Below, piece by piece: positions 6,614 through 15,405 of a DNA stretch of 64,000 nucleotides. The position numbers were made by a program, and so were the translations under genes. The notes beneath the pieces are model-generated. The model had not been told where the DNA came from. It made no database searches and saw only the letters and a list, made by a program, of their open reading frames with translations. Origin of the DNA: Mayfieldus sp038317345 (lineage in GTDB: Bacteria; Actinomycetota; Thermoleophilia; Solirubrobacterales; 70-9); contig JBBQBH010000006.1 in assembly GCA_038317345.1 (NCBI GenBank), positions 10,184 to 74,183 of the forward strand, written 5' to 3'. How positions within the stretch are numbered: position 1 is the first letter of the stretch; each line of letters starts with the position of its first letter.

Positions 6614-7756
6614 GTGTTCGATCTCGATTCCGCGCTGCGTGAAACAGTCGAATTGGGGGGCTCCGATCTTCACGCCAAGGTCGGCTCGCCGCCGATGGCT
6701 CGCGTGCACGGCGAGTTGGGCCCGCTCGAGGGCTACGAGTCCCTGAAATCGGAGGACACCGAGGCGGCGCTGGAGCAGATCCTCACCGACGTCCGCGCGC
6801 ACGCCGAGTTCAACGAGGTCGGCGAGGCCGACTTCGCCCATGCGATCCGAGGTCTCTCGCGCTTCCGCGTCAACGCCTTCCGCCAGCGAGGCTCGGTCTC
6901 GATCGCCTGCCGCGCGATCCCGTTCCAGGTCAAGACGATCGAGGAGCTGGAGCTTCCGGACGTGATTCGTACCCTCGCCGAAGAGCCGCGAGGGATCATC
7001 CTGCTCACCGGGACGACCGGCTCGGGCAAGTCGACGACCCTCGCGGCGATGATCGACCACATCAACTCGACGCGGGCGCGTCACATCGTCACCCTCGAGG
7101 ACCCGATCGAGTACCTGCATCGCGACAAACAATCGATCATCAACCAGCGAGAAGTGGGGGTTGACACGGAGAGCTTCGCCCGCGCCCTGCGACGGGTGAT
7201 GCGCCAGGACCCCGACGTGATCCTGATCGGGGAGATGCGCGACGAGGAGACTGTCCGCACCGCGCTGTCCGCTGCCGAGACCGGCCACCTGGTCCTCTCC
7301 ACGCTGCACACCCTCGACGCCACCGAGACGATCAACCGGATCATCGACTTCTTCCCGCCCCACCATCAGGGACAGGCACGCGTAATGCTCGCCTCGACCA
7401 TGCGGGCCGCGATCTCTCAGCGACTCGTACCCCGCGCCGATGGCCAGGGCCGCCTTGCGGCCGCCGAGATCATGGTCTCAACCGGCCGCATCCAGGACTT
7501 GATCTTGAGCCCCGAGGACACGGGCAAGATCAGCGACGTGATCGCCGAAGGCGGCTTCTACGGCATGCAGACCTTCGACCAGGCACTGCTCGGCTACGTG
7601 ATGGACGGGGTGTTGAACGAGGAGGTGGCGCGCGGTTTCGCCACCAGCCCGCACGACTTCAAGCTGATGCTCGACGCAAAGGGCGAGCGGGCCAGCGGCA
7701 TAGAGCAGGTGATGGGCAACGGGGACGGCACCTCGGTGCCCGGCATCTCCTCCTGA
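6614..7756 (+). CDS. pilT: type IV pilus retraction ATPase PilT (first copy)
   Basis: A 380-residue hexameric secretion ATPase of the PilT group, powering pilus retraction at the cytoplasmic membrane. GTG start. The N-terminal PAS-like domain has the family signature GGSDLHAKVGSPPMARVHGEL. Walker A is GTTGSGKST (133-141), the Asp box LEDPIEY (161-167), Walker B DVILIGEMRD (201-210) and the His box GHLVLSTLHT (224-233). The retraction-specific AIRGLSRFRVNAF segment is present. A second PilT lies at 12201-13331. It differs in the C-terminus and may be a PilU-like accessory motor. Confidence 0.9.
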   Translation: MFDLDSALRETVELGGSDLHAKVGSPPMARVHGELGPLEGYESLKSEDTEAALEQILTDVRAHAEFNEVGEADFAHAIRGLSRFRVNAFRQRGSVSIACRAIPFQVKTIEELELPDVIRTLAEEPRGIILLTGTTGSGKSTTLAAMIDHINSTRARHIVTLEDPIEYLHRDKQSIINQREVGVDTESFARALRRVMRQDPDVILIGEMRDEETVRTALSAAETGHLVLSTLHTLDATETINRIIDFFPPHHQGQARVMLASTMRAAISQRLVPRADGQGRLAAAEIMVSTGRIQDLILSPEDTGKISDVIAEGGFYGMQTFDQALLGYVMDGVLNEEVARGFATSPHDFKLMLDAKGERASGIEQVMGNGDGTSVPGISS

Positions 7757-7770
7757 CTGCCGCGCCTGGA

Positions 7771-7816
7771 CGAAGGTCCTGAGCAGAACTCGGCGAAGGT
7801 CCTAAAGAGAATTCGG
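7771..7816 (+). repeat. 23-bp tandem direct repeat
   Basis: Two adjacent units begin CGAAGGTCCT and end with CGG (7771-7793 and 7794-7816), identical at 19 of 23 positions. They fill most of the gap between pilT and the large pilin-like gene. Could be a small regulatory site or a chance duplication. Confidence 0.35.
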
Positions 7817-7872
7817 CGTTGCGTTTTCAGCGCCTCAAGTCACCCGCAGGAAACGCCGATGCTGCCTCAGTG

Positions 7873-9633
7873 ATGCGCCAAATTCGCCGCCTGCAGAAAA
7901 GGCTCGCTGCTCTCGCAAGCAGCGAGCGGGGGGTCGCCATCGAGATGGTGCTCGTCGTGATGGTCATTGGCCTCGGCTTCTCTGCCGTGGCCATCAACGC
8001 TGCGATCAGCTCACAGAGCGGGACGACTCGAGATCAGGCCAGAAAGGATGCTCTGGCGATCGCCGACGCGGGCGCCCAGCGGGCTCTCTACACGTACAAC
8101 AAGATCACAACCCAGGCGCCGACCCCCTGCGTCGTGAAGACCGGCAGCGGCGGCACCGCCACGCTGAGGGAGGGCGGGATCTCGGCGGCGACGAATCCGT
8201 TCTGCGCCCCGGTGGGCGGGTCCGCTGACTCGGACGCCATGGTCGGCAGCGGCTACTTCACCTACTGGGTCCACCCCTGCGTGACCCCTCCAATGCAGGG
8301 GGGCGCCTGCAACTTCGTAGCTGGTCAGACGCGGGAAATCAAGATCGTCTCCGAGGGTTGTTCCAACATGTCGCCGACCTGCGCCGGTGGGATCACCAGG
8401 CGCGTCGCGATCACCGCGTCCGGGGTGCCCGGCTCGCTCGCCACAGGCTCGGCGAAGGTGATCGGCCTCGACGGCATAAGCATGGAGGGCTGGACCGAGA
8501 TGGAGGTGCCCGCGGCAACCAACAAGACCTTTGTAATGCGGGCTCAAGGTGGGTGCCCCGGAGACACCCAAGGGCACGCCGGCTGCCCCCGCATCTGCCC
8601 TGGGGATTGGAAGTATCCGGTCGAGGTCAGCGTCGGCCCAGACCCGAATGACCTCATAGAGGCGCCCGGCACCCAGCGCTGCACGCCGGGCAGAAACAAC
8701 CCGCCTGGCCCGCCAGAGTCGGACGCGGTGGTCATAAAACGCACCATCACCCTCGCCCCCGTCGACATCGGCACCGCGAAAACCCAAAACGACAATGGCC
8801 GGCTGGGTAATTGCACGACCAATTGGACCAATCAAGCTGCGTATAACGCGGCGATCGCGTGGAACGCGGACCCGGCGCACAGCCTCCCGAGCCAAAAGGT
8901 GCCGGTCCCGAACCCGATCTACGTGAGCCAGCCAGGCTGCACACTAAACGCGCCGGGCAGCACACCCGGCGTGAACAATGGGCCAAACAAGGACACGTCA
9001 ATCGCGCCCGGGACGATCAGCTGGGACCCGGTGACCAGGACGTTGACCATGAACGGAACCGGCGACGCGCAACACCGGCTGACGCTCCAGATGCTTGGAC
9101 GGAACTACCTCTTCTGCAGGGTCCAGCTGACCGGCTGGAGCGACCTGCAGGTTGCCAACACCACGGCGATGCCCGGCACGAACAACGTGGCATCGAAGCT
9201 CTTCTTCGACTCACCGGAGAACTGCCCGGGCAGCCCCACGACGCAGATCACGGTGAAGGACGGGTCGAACATCGACAGCTTGAACTGGAACGCCTTCACC
9301 AAGCCATCACCGGGCGTGCTGCCGCTGATTGCGATGGTCGGGTCGAGCAGCAAGGCGACGACGGCGGAATTCCGAACCGGCATCTGGTTCTTCGCCAACA
9401 AAGCGATGCTCTACGCCCCGCGCACCGACATCGTGCTGGACACCTGGGCGAGGGAGAACGAAGGCTGGTATGCGGGCAAGACGATCGCGATGAAGAGTGG
9501 CGCGGAGATCGAGAGCCCTCCGACGCTCGACCCGGTCGGTGTCGGCATCGCGCCTTCGGACTTCATCCTCTTTCACCAGGAAACCTACGTTGAATGTGGC
9601 CCACCGGGCAGCACGATCGACGCCAATTGCTAG
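7873..9633 (+). CDS. large pilin-like surface protein (PilX-like), pilus locus
   Basis: About 586 residues from the ATG at 7873 (a TTG at 7819 and GTG at 7870 are alternatives). The N-terminus reads SSERGVAIEMVLVVMVIGLGF: a basic leader, a Gly and a long hydrophobic helix as in PilX-type minor pilins, though the Glu is at mature position 4 instead of the usual 5. The next segment TTRDQARKDALAIADAGAQRALYTYN is the typical PilX-like helix. The remaining ~480 residues are Cys/Gly/Pro/Asn-rich extracellular sequence, with about 18 cysteines suggesting disulfides. Much larger than usual minor pilins, so possibly a tip or adhesin component. Whether PilD cleaves it is uncertain. Confidence 0.65.
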   Translation: MRQIRRLQKRLAALASSERGVAIEMVLVVMVIGLGFSAVAINAAISSQSGTTRDQARKDALAIADAGAQRALYTYNKITTQAPTPCVVKTGSGGTATLREGGISAATNPFCAPVGGSADSDAMVGSGYFTYWVHPCVTPPMQGGACNFVAGQTREIKIVSEGCSNMSPTCAGGITRRVAITASGVPGSLATGSAKVIGLDGISMEGWTEMEVPAATNKTFVMRAQGGCPGDTQGHAGCPRICPGDWKYPVEVSVGPDPNDLIEAPGTQRCTPGRNNPPGPPESDAVVIKRTITLAPVDIGTAKTQNDNGRLGNCTTNWTNQAAYNAAIAWNADPAHSLPSQKVPVPNPIYVSQPGCTLNAPGSTPGVNNGPNKDTSIAPGTISWDPVTRTLTMNGTGDAQHRLTLQMLGRNYLFCRVQLTGWSDLQVANTTAMPGTNNVASKLFFDSPENCPGSPTTQITVKDGSNIDSLNWNAFTKPSPGVLPLIAMVGSSSKATTAEFRTGIWFFANKAMLYAPRTDIVLDTWARENEGWYAGKTIAMKSGAEIESPPTLDPVGVGIAPSDFILFHQETYVECGPPGSTIDANC

Positions 9634-9713
9634 GCGCGGCGATCGGGCCGCGACCGTCAGCTGCAAAGCCACGCCTCAAGGTTCCCGCGTCTGACGCCGA
9701 ATTGGTATAGGCG

Positions 9714-10370
9714 ATGAGAGAGGCGATCAATCAGAATCGCACCGTGCAGCTCGTGCTGCTTGGCGTGCTGCTCCTGGGGGGCGGTTTCCTGTTCATGAAA
9801 GTGACCAAGGGCAGCGGGAGCCAGTCCGGCGCCACGGCGTCGACCTCCTCGGCCACCGCCGGCGCCACCGGGAGCGGGTCCAGCGATAGCGGCGGGGTCG
9901 CCGCGACGGCAGCGCCGCTCGACAGTTCGGTGTCCGCGTCATCCGCGGGGTCTTCCTCAACCGGCTCGGCCGGGTCCGCGCCCGCGGTCCCGGCAAACCT
10001 GATCCCCGGTCCCAGTCTGCCGAAGAGCCTGCTGGCTTCCTACAAGCGGGGTGACGGTGTGGCCCTGCTCGTGATGCGCGCCGGAGGCATCGACGACGCA
10101 ATGGTGCGGCGCTCGGTTGAGCTTCTGCACGGCGTCAGCGGCCTGTCGGTGTACTCGACGAAGGCCCAGCAGATCGCGCGCTACGCCTGGATCACCCAGG
10201 GCGTCAACCTCACCGACCTTCCGGCCTTGGTAGTCCTCCTCCCACGCAAGCTCAGCAAAGGGGTGCCCACCGCGAGCGTCAGCTATGGGTTCCGCGATGC
10301 TGCGAGCGTCCTTCAGGCGGCAAGGGACGCGCTCTACCGCGGGCCGACCCACCTCTCCTACCACCCCTAG
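9714..10370 (+). CDS. membrane-anchored protein with Ser/Ala linker and thioredoxin-like C-terminal domain, pilus locus
   Basis: A 218-residue protein: a short cytoplasmic end, a single membrane helix (VQLVLLGVLLLGGGFLFM, about 11-28), a low-complexity Ser/Gly/Ala/Thr linker to about residue 95, then a 110-residue globular domain. That domain (VALLVMRAGGIDDAMVRRSVELL ... LPALVVLLPRK ... ASVLQAARDALY) has a thioredoxin-fold feel, with a cis-Pro-like LPALVV strand but no CxxC, so no redox chemistry is expected. It ends 2 bases before pilB, so it is surely in the pilus operon. Inferred role: assembly scaffold between membrane motor and cell wall. Confidence 0.6.
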   Translation: MREAINQNRTVQLVLLGVLLLGGGFLFMKVTKGSGSQSGATASTSSATAGATGSGSSDSGGVAATAAPLDSSVSASSAGSSSTGSAGSAPAVPANLIPGPSLPKSLLASYKRGDGVALLVMRAGGIDDAMVRRSVELLHGVSGLSVYSTKAQQIARYAWITQGVNLTDLPALVVLLPRKLSKGVPTASVSYGFRDAASVLQAARDALYRGPTHLSYHP

Positions 10371-10372
10371 CC

Positions 10373-12166
10373 ATGTCGAGCCCATCGCAGGTCACGCCCG
10401 GGTCGATTGATCTGACCGACGAGATCTCGGCGAACGTTGCCGAGCCGATCGAGGAAGTAACTGCCGAAGATGTGCCGGGGCTGATCCCACCACGCCGGCG
10501 TGGGCACTCGGGACGCTTCATCACCGACGTCTTGTTCGAGCTCGGCTACGTGACGACCGAGCAGGTCGATCTCGCGATCAGCGAATCGCGCGCGGCGGGT
10601 CGCTCCCCGGAGGATCAGTTGCTGGGCGACGGGACCATCAACGCCGACCAGCTCTCGCGCGCGGTCGCCGAGCGCTACGGGCTCGACTACGTGGACTTGA
10701 ACATCTACAAGGTCGACATGGCGGCGGCCAATCTCGTCTCGCCCGCTGCGGCCAGCCGGACCCGTGCGGTGCCGGTGGGCCACGTCGACAAGGAGACCCT
10801 GCTGCTGGCGATCGCCGACCCGGCCAACGTGCTCGCTGTCGATGACATCCAGATGGCGACCGGGCTCAACTGCCGGGTCGCTGTGGCCGCGCCCGAGGAC
10901 ATCGATGCGCTGATCGCTCGACTCAACACGCTCTCCACCGCGGTCAGCGAGGCGATGGACGAAGCCGGTCAGGACGAGGAGGAGGAGATCACCGATCTGC
11001 GCTCCTCCGCCGGGGACGCTCCGGTGATCAAGCTGGTCTTCAGCCTCCTCGGGCAGGCCACCAACGAGGGCGCCTCCGACATCCACTTCGAGCCCGGCGA
11101 GGAGGAGATGCGGGTTCGCTTCCGCATCGACGGAGTCCTGCGCGAGGCCGCACGGGTGCCGAAGAAGATGGTCTCTGGGGTGGTCTCGCGGCTGAAGATT
11201 ATGAGCGAGCTCGACATCGCCGAGAAGCGCGTTCCTCAGGACGGCCGGGTCAGCCTCAACGTCGAGGACCGCCGCGTCGACCTGCGGATCACCACGCTGC
11301 CCACCCAGAACGGCGAGGGCGCCGCGATCCGCATCCTCGACAAGTCCAACGCCTCCTACACCCTCGATGACATCGGGCTCGACGGCGAGGCACGCAAGCG
11401 CTTCGAGGACTCCTTCCGCCAGGCCTACGGCGCAGTGCTGGTCACCGGGCCGACCGGGTCGGGCAAGTCGACGACCCTCTACGCCGCGCTGCAAGAGGTA
11501 AACGACGTCGAGAAGAACATCATCACGATCGAGGACCCGGTCGAGTTCCGCCTCGCGGGAATCAACCAGATCAACGTCAACCGCAAGGCCGGGCTGACAT
11601 TCGCGACCGGGCTGCGCTCGATCCTGCGTGCGGACCCCGACATCATCATGGTGGGGGAGATTCGCGACGCAGAGACGGCCCGTATCGCGATCGAAGCGGC
11701 GCTCACGGGCCACATGGTTCTGTCGACGCTGCACACCAACGATGCGCCGGGAGCCGTCACGCGACTGGCCAAGATGGGGATCGAGTCGTTCCTCACCGCC
11801 TCCTCGGTGGACTGCGTGGTGGCGCAGCGCCTCGCCCGCCAGCTCTGCACGCACTGCAAGCGCGAGACGACCCTTTCACCGAGCGCACTCGCACAGGGCG
11901 GATTCCGGGTCGAGAGCGAAATCTCGGCATTCGAGGCGGTCGGCTGCGCTCGCTGCGGCAACACCGGCTACCGCGGGCGCGCCGGGCTGTTCTCGGTGAT
12001 GGTGATGAGCGAGCACATCAAGGACATGGCGGTCTCGGCGGCGTCGGAGGCGGAGATCGCCGAGGTCGCCCGCGAGGAGGGCATGGTCACGCTCAAGGAG
12101 GACGGCCTGGACAAGGTCAGGGCCGGTCTGACCAGCATCGAGGAGGTCGCGAGGGTCGCGACCTGA
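10373..12166 (+). CDS. pilB: type IV pilus extension ATPase PilB
   Basis: A 597-residue GspE/PilB ATPase that drives pilin polymerisation. An N-terminal MshEN-type domain covers about residues 45-185 (VLFELGYVTTEQVDLAI...), which in other PilB/MshE proteins binds cyclic di-GMP. Then come the SDIHFEP motif (near 236), Walker A GPTGSGKST (359-367), the Asp box ITIEDPVEF, Walker B and the His box HMVLSTLHTND. A zinc site is formed by C492-x2-C495 and C525-x2-C528, specific to extension ATPases and missing in the two PilT proteins here. Length agrees with PilB (about 560-600). Confidence 0.95.
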   Translation: MSSPSQVTPGSIDLTDEISANVAEPIEEVTAEDVPGLIPPRRRGHSGRFITDVLFELGYVTTEQVDLAISESRAAGRSPEDQLLGDGTINADQLSRAVAERYGLDYVDLNIYKVDMAAANLVSPAAASRTRAVPVGHVDKETLLLAIADPANVLAVDDIQMATGLNCRVAVAAPEDIDALIARLNTLSTAVSEAMDEAGQDEEEEITDLRSSAGDAPVIKLVFSLLGQATNEGASDIHFEPGEEEMRVRFRIDGVLREAARVPKKMVSGVVSRLKIMSELDIAEKRVPQDGRVSLNVEDRRVDLRITTLPTQNGEGAAIRILDKSNASYTLDDIGLDGEARKRFEDSFRQAYGAVLVTGPTGSGKSTTLYAALQEVNDVEKNIITIEDPVEFRLAGINQINVNRKAGLTFATGLRSILRADPDIIMVGEIRDAETARIAIEAALTGHMVLSTLHTNDAPGAVTRLAKMGIESFLTASSVDCVVAQRLARQLCTHCKRETTLSPSALAQGGFRVESEISAFEAVGCARCGNTGYRGRAGLFSVMVMSEHIKDMAVSAASEAEIAEVAREEGMVTLKEDGLDKVRAGLTSIEEVARVAT

Positions 12167-12200
12167 GAACCCTTGCTCAAGTCCGGCCGGGAGCCGGACG

Positions 12201-13331
12201 ATGAAGGCAGCAAGCATGGACTTCGACTTCGCACAAGTGCTCCAAAAGATGGTTGAGGCGCGTGCCTCAGATGTACACCTGACCCCCGGCTCGCCGCCGG
12301 TGCTGCGGGTGCGCGGCCAGATCAAGCCGATGGAGGGCTATCCGGAGCTGACCCCCCAGCAGACCCGCGACGTCGTCTACGGCATCCTCGGCGACGAGCA
12401 GCGCAAGCGCTTCGAGAACAACAAGTCGCTCGACTTCGCATACGCGATTCCCGGTGTGGCCCGATTTCGCGTCAACACCTACTTTCAGCGCGGCGCGGTC
12501 AGCGCCGCGCTCCGCCACACCCCCGACCAGATCCCCGAGCTCGAGGAGCTCGGCCTGCCGCCGGTGATCCGCGAGTTCACCAAGCTCCCGCGCGGTTTCG
12601 TGCTGGTCACCGGGCCGACCGGATCGGGCAAGTCGACCTCGCTGGCCTCGATGGTCAACATCATCAACCAGGAGCGCGAGGAGCACATCCTCACGATCGA
12701 GGACCCGATCGAGTTCCTGCACAAGCACGGCAAGTGCATCGTCAACCAGCGCGAGATCGGTTCTGACGCCGTCGACTTCTCGACCGCCCTTCGTGCGGCG
12801 CTTCGCCAAGATCCCGACGTGATCCTGGTCGGTGAGATGCGCGACCTGGAGACGATCTCAACGGCGCTGACCGCTGCCGAGACCGGCCACCTGGTCTTCG
12901 CCACCCTTCACACCCAGTCGGCGTCGCAGACGGTGGATCGCATCATCGACGTCTTCCCGCCCCATCAGCAACAGCAGGTGCGGATGCAACTCTCGATTGC
13001 GCTGCAGGGGATCGTCACACAGCAGCTCCTGCCCACCGCCGACGGATCCGGCCGTGTGGCGGCCTGCGAGGTGATGGTGCCGACTCCGGCGGTCCGCAAC
13101 CTGATCCGCGAGGGCAAGACGCACCAGCTCTACTCGACGATCCAGACCTCGGGGTCGAGCGGAATGCAGACCATGGACTCCCACCTCGTCCAACTCGTGC
13201 GCCAGGGCAAGATCAACCGCGCGCTGGCCGAGCAGCGCGCGGGGATTCCGGAGGAGCTCAAGCGTCTACTCGGCTCGGCCCCGGGCCAGACCGACGGGTC
13301 TGGGTCGCCCGGGGCCGTCACCTACGCATGA
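12201..13331 (+). CDS. pilT: type IV pilus retraction ATPase PilT (second copy)
   Basis: A 376-residue PilT. The signature ARASDVHLTPGSPPVLRVRG is at about 20-39, Walker A GPTGSGKS at 138-145, then TIEDPIEFLHKHGKCIVNQREIG, Walker B DVILVGEMRD and the His box GHLVFATLHT. It contains the canonical PilT AIRNLIREGK-type motif as AVRNLIREGKTHQLYS, which the first copy lacks, so this one is the better candidate for the true retraction motor. The ATG at 12201 has GGGAG 7 bases upstream; an in-frame ATG at 12216 is an alternative. Its end overlaps pilC by 4 bases (ATGA). Confidence 0.95.
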   Translation: MKAASMDFDFAQVLQKMVEARASDVHLTPGSPPVLRVRGQIKPMEGYPELTPQQTRDVVYGILGDEQRKRFENNKSLDFAYAIPGVARFRVNTYFQRGAVSAALRHTPDQIPELEELGLPPVIREFTKLPRGFVLVTGPTGSGKSTSLASMVNIINQEREEHILTIEDPIEFLHKHGKCIVNQREIGSDAVDFSTALRAALRQDPDVILVGEMRDLETISTALTAAETGHLVFATLHTQSASQTVDRIIDVFPPHQQQQVRMQLSIALQGIVTQQLLPTADGSGRVAACEVMVPTPAVRNLIREGKTHQLYSTIQTSGSSGMQTMDSHLVQLVRQGKINRALAEQRAGIPEELKRLLGSAPGQTDGSGSPGAVTYA

Positions 13332-14569
13332 GCACCTACGCGTTTCGCGCCGTTGACGTCGCCGGCATGCCGTCCCGCGGAGAGGTCGAGGCGGAGTCCA
13401 AGGTCCATGTCTCCGAGGAGCTTCGCCAGCGCGGCCTGATCGTCCTCGACGTCTCCGAGAAGCGTGAGGCGCTGAGGCTGGAGACCCTTTTCGAGCGTTT
13501 CCGGCGCGTCCCGATGCGCGACCTTGCGGTTTTCTCGCGTCAGTTCGCCACCCTGATCGCGTCGGGGATGCCGATGTTGCGAGCCCTCAGCACCCTCGAG
13601 GACCAGAGCGACAGTGAGATCCTTCAGCATGCGATCGCCAGCGTGCGCAAGGACGTGGAGGCGGGAAGCTCGCTGGCTCAGGCGATGGAGCGCCACCCGA
13701 AGGTCTTCGACAACCTCTACCGCTCACTGGTGCGCTCCGGCGAGAGCTCGGGACAGCTCGAGGCGGTGCTGGATCGCATCGCCTTCCAGCTCGAGAAGCT
13801 CGACGCACTGCGCAGGCAGGTGCGCTCGGCGATGACCTACCCCGCCTTCGTCTTCGGCTTTGCCTCCCTCGTGATGATCGCCATAGTCGCGTTCATCGTC
13901 CCGGTGTTCGTGGGTGTCTTCAAGGACATCGCCGCGAGCCAGCCGGCCGGCACGGTGAGCCCCAAGCTGCCGGCGATCACCCAGTTCACCGTAAGCATTT
14001 CCAATGCGATCACCGGCTACTGGTTCGTGCTGTTTCCCGGTATGGCCCTCTTGGCCTTTGGGTTTTTGCGCTTCAAGAAGACCGACGTCGGGCGCAAATG
14101 GTGGGACCGTGTGAAGCTTCGCATTCCGGCCCACATCGGCGACATCGTCCAGAAGGTGGCCCTGGCTCGATGGTCACGAACCCTCTCTGGGAGCGTGGCC
14201 GCCGGTGTGCCCCTGCTGCAGGCGATCAAGGTCACCGGCCAGACTTCCGGCAACGTGATGGTCGAGGAGGCCATGGACGAGGTCTATGACTCGGTCAAGG
14301 AGGGGGGGACGATCGCCGCCCCGATCCAGCGCAGCTCGATATTTCCGCCGATGGTCGGCCACATGGTCGCGGTCGGCGAGGAGACCGGCCAGCTCGACCA
14401 GATGCTGATGAAGATCGCCGACTTCTACGAGGCCGAGGTGGACGCCAAGGTGAAGGCGCTGACGGCGCTGATCGAGCCGCTGATGATCGTCTTCGTCGGC
14501 GGCGCGGTTGGCTTCATCGTGATCTCGATGTACATGCCGATGATCACGGTCTACAACAACATCCGCTAG
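13328..14569 (+). CDS. pilC: type IV pilus inner-membrane platform protein PilC
   Basis: A 413-residue GspF/PilC family protein. Two repeated T2SF cytoplasmic domains (about 65-190 and 270-390) each carry the family FSRQFATLIASGMPMLRAL or WSRTLSGSVAAGVPLLQAI helix, separated by membrane segments at about 170-195 and 225-245, with the last at about 380-403 (PLMIVFVGGAVGFIVISMYMPM). It anchors PilB and PilT hexamers and the growing pilus. Start overlaps the second pilT stop, so translation is coupled. Confidence 0.95.
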   Translation: MSTYAFRAVDVAGMPSRGEVEAESKVHVSEELRQRGLIVLDVSEKREALRLETLFERFRRVPMRDLAVFSRQFATLIASGMPMLRALSTLEDQSDSEILQHAIASVRKDVEAGSSLAQAMERHPKVFDNLYRSLVRSGESSGQLEAVLDRIAFQLEKLDALRRQVRSAMTYPAFVFGFASLVMIAIVAFIVPVFVGVFKDIAASQPAGTVSPKLPAITQFTVSISNAITGYWFVLFPGMALLAFGFLRFKKTDVGRKWWDRVKLRIPAHIGDIVQKVALARWSRTLSGSVAAGVPLLQAIKVTGQTSGNVMVEEAMDEVYDSVKEGGTIAAPIQRSSIFPPMVGHMVAVGEETGQLDQMLMKIADFYEAEVDAKVKALTALIEPLMIVFVGGAVGFIVISMYMPMITVYNNIR

Positions 14570-14777
14570 CCGAAAGCCGGCGCGCCGGAGCACGATCCGG
14601 TGCACTTTCCCGCCTCATACAAACGTCTCCCAACTATTGATGCACAGGCGTACCTCGTAGCCGGGATGCAGCGGTAAAGGCCTCTCGCCCGCGGTCCGAT
14701 ACCCGTCATGCAAGTAAAGGCCAGCGGCCCCGGATGGGTCTTTGGCGAACAGCAAAGGTCCATTAGGAGGTACCTAA
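14570..14777 (+). promoter_or_regulatory. pilA leader region with a repeated ATGCA-GTAAAGGCC motif
   Basis: The 208-base gap before pilA holds two copies of a motif: ATGCAGCGGTAAAGGCC (14666-14682) and ATGCAAGTAAAGGCC (14708-14722), each followed by a GC-rich hairpin-capable stretch. A strong Shine-Dalgarno AGGAGGT (14765-14771) is 6 bases before the ATG. The gap suggests pilA has its own promoter, as expected for an abundant pilin. The repeats could be protein operators or part of a structured leader; a c-di-GMP (GEMM-type) riboswitch crossed my mind because of short matches, but the consensus is not met. Confidence 0.4.
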
Positions 14778-15227
14778 ATGCTGAACAGGCTCCGTGAGAG
14801 GGCCGGAAGCGAGAAGGGGTTCACCCTGATCGAGCTTTTGGTCGTGATGTTGATTTTGGGAATTCTGGCGGCGATCGCCATTCCGGCGTTCCTCAACCAG
14901 AAGAACAAGGCAACCGACAGCCAGGCAAAGGTCACTGTGCGGACGCTGCAGACCGCGATGGAGACGTGTTCGACCGATAACAACGGCACCTACCCCGCGG
15001 CCTGCAGCATTGCCGCGCTGCGCGCGATCGAAAAGTCGCTCCCGCAGGCCGGTGCGAACGAAATCGCCACGCCGGGTACGCCGGCTGGCGGATACACAGT
15101 CAGCGCGATTTCGTCCAACGGAAACAGGTTCAATGTCATTCGGGATGTAAACGGCGCTGTGACACACACGTGTGTTGTGCCCGCCGGCAAGGACCGGGGT
15201 GGCTGCCAGACAGGCAACACCTGGTAA
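14778..15227 (+). CDS. pilA: major type IV pilin PilA
   Basis: A 149-residue prepilin. Leader MLNRLRERAGSEKG (14 residues) is followed by the class IVa cleavage site G^FTLIE and the hydrophobic assembly helix LLVVMLILGILAAIAIPAFLNQ; mature residue 1 is Phe and residue 5 Glu. The globular domain has four cysteines (ETCSTDN, AACSI, HTCVV, GGCQT), allowing two disulfides. The strong ribosome site and separate leader support high expression. Processed by PilD at 17511-18275 and assembled by PilB/PilC. Confidence 0.93.
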   Translation: MLNRLRERAGSEKGFTLIELLVVMLILGILAAIAIPAFLNQKNKATDSQAKVTVRTLQTAMETCSTDNNGTYPAACSIAALRAIEKSLPQAGANEIATPGTPAGGYTVSAISSNGNRFNVIRDVNGAVTHTCVVPAGKDRGGCQTGNTW

Positions 15228-15269
15228 CCGAAGCATGACCGAGGCCTGATGGCCAAAGTCGAATCGTGT

Positions 15270-15297
15270 GAGGGGCGGGCCTGCGGGCTCGCCCCTC
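15270..15297 (+). terminator. hairpin after pilA
   Basis: GAGGGGCG (15270-15277) pairs with CGCCCCTC (15290-15297) 40 bases after the pilA stop. No T-run follows, so it is either a weak terminator or a 3' stabiliser that would make pilA mRNA more abundant than the downstream pilin genes. Confidence 0.4.
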
Positions 15298-15405
15298 GTG
15301 CGCTCCACCTGACCGTCAGTAAGTGCTCCCAGCCGGTCGAGCGAGCTGCCCCCTTGCTTCAGGTCCAGGCTCCAAGAGCCGATCAAATGAAAGAGATTTG
15401 CGCTG

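Noticed and set aside
14641..14760. c-di-GMP (GEMM) riboswitch before pilA
   Set aside because: Short matches such as GCACAGG and AAAGGCC exist, but the conserved core spacing and tetraloop-receptor are not present; kept only as an unassigned leader.
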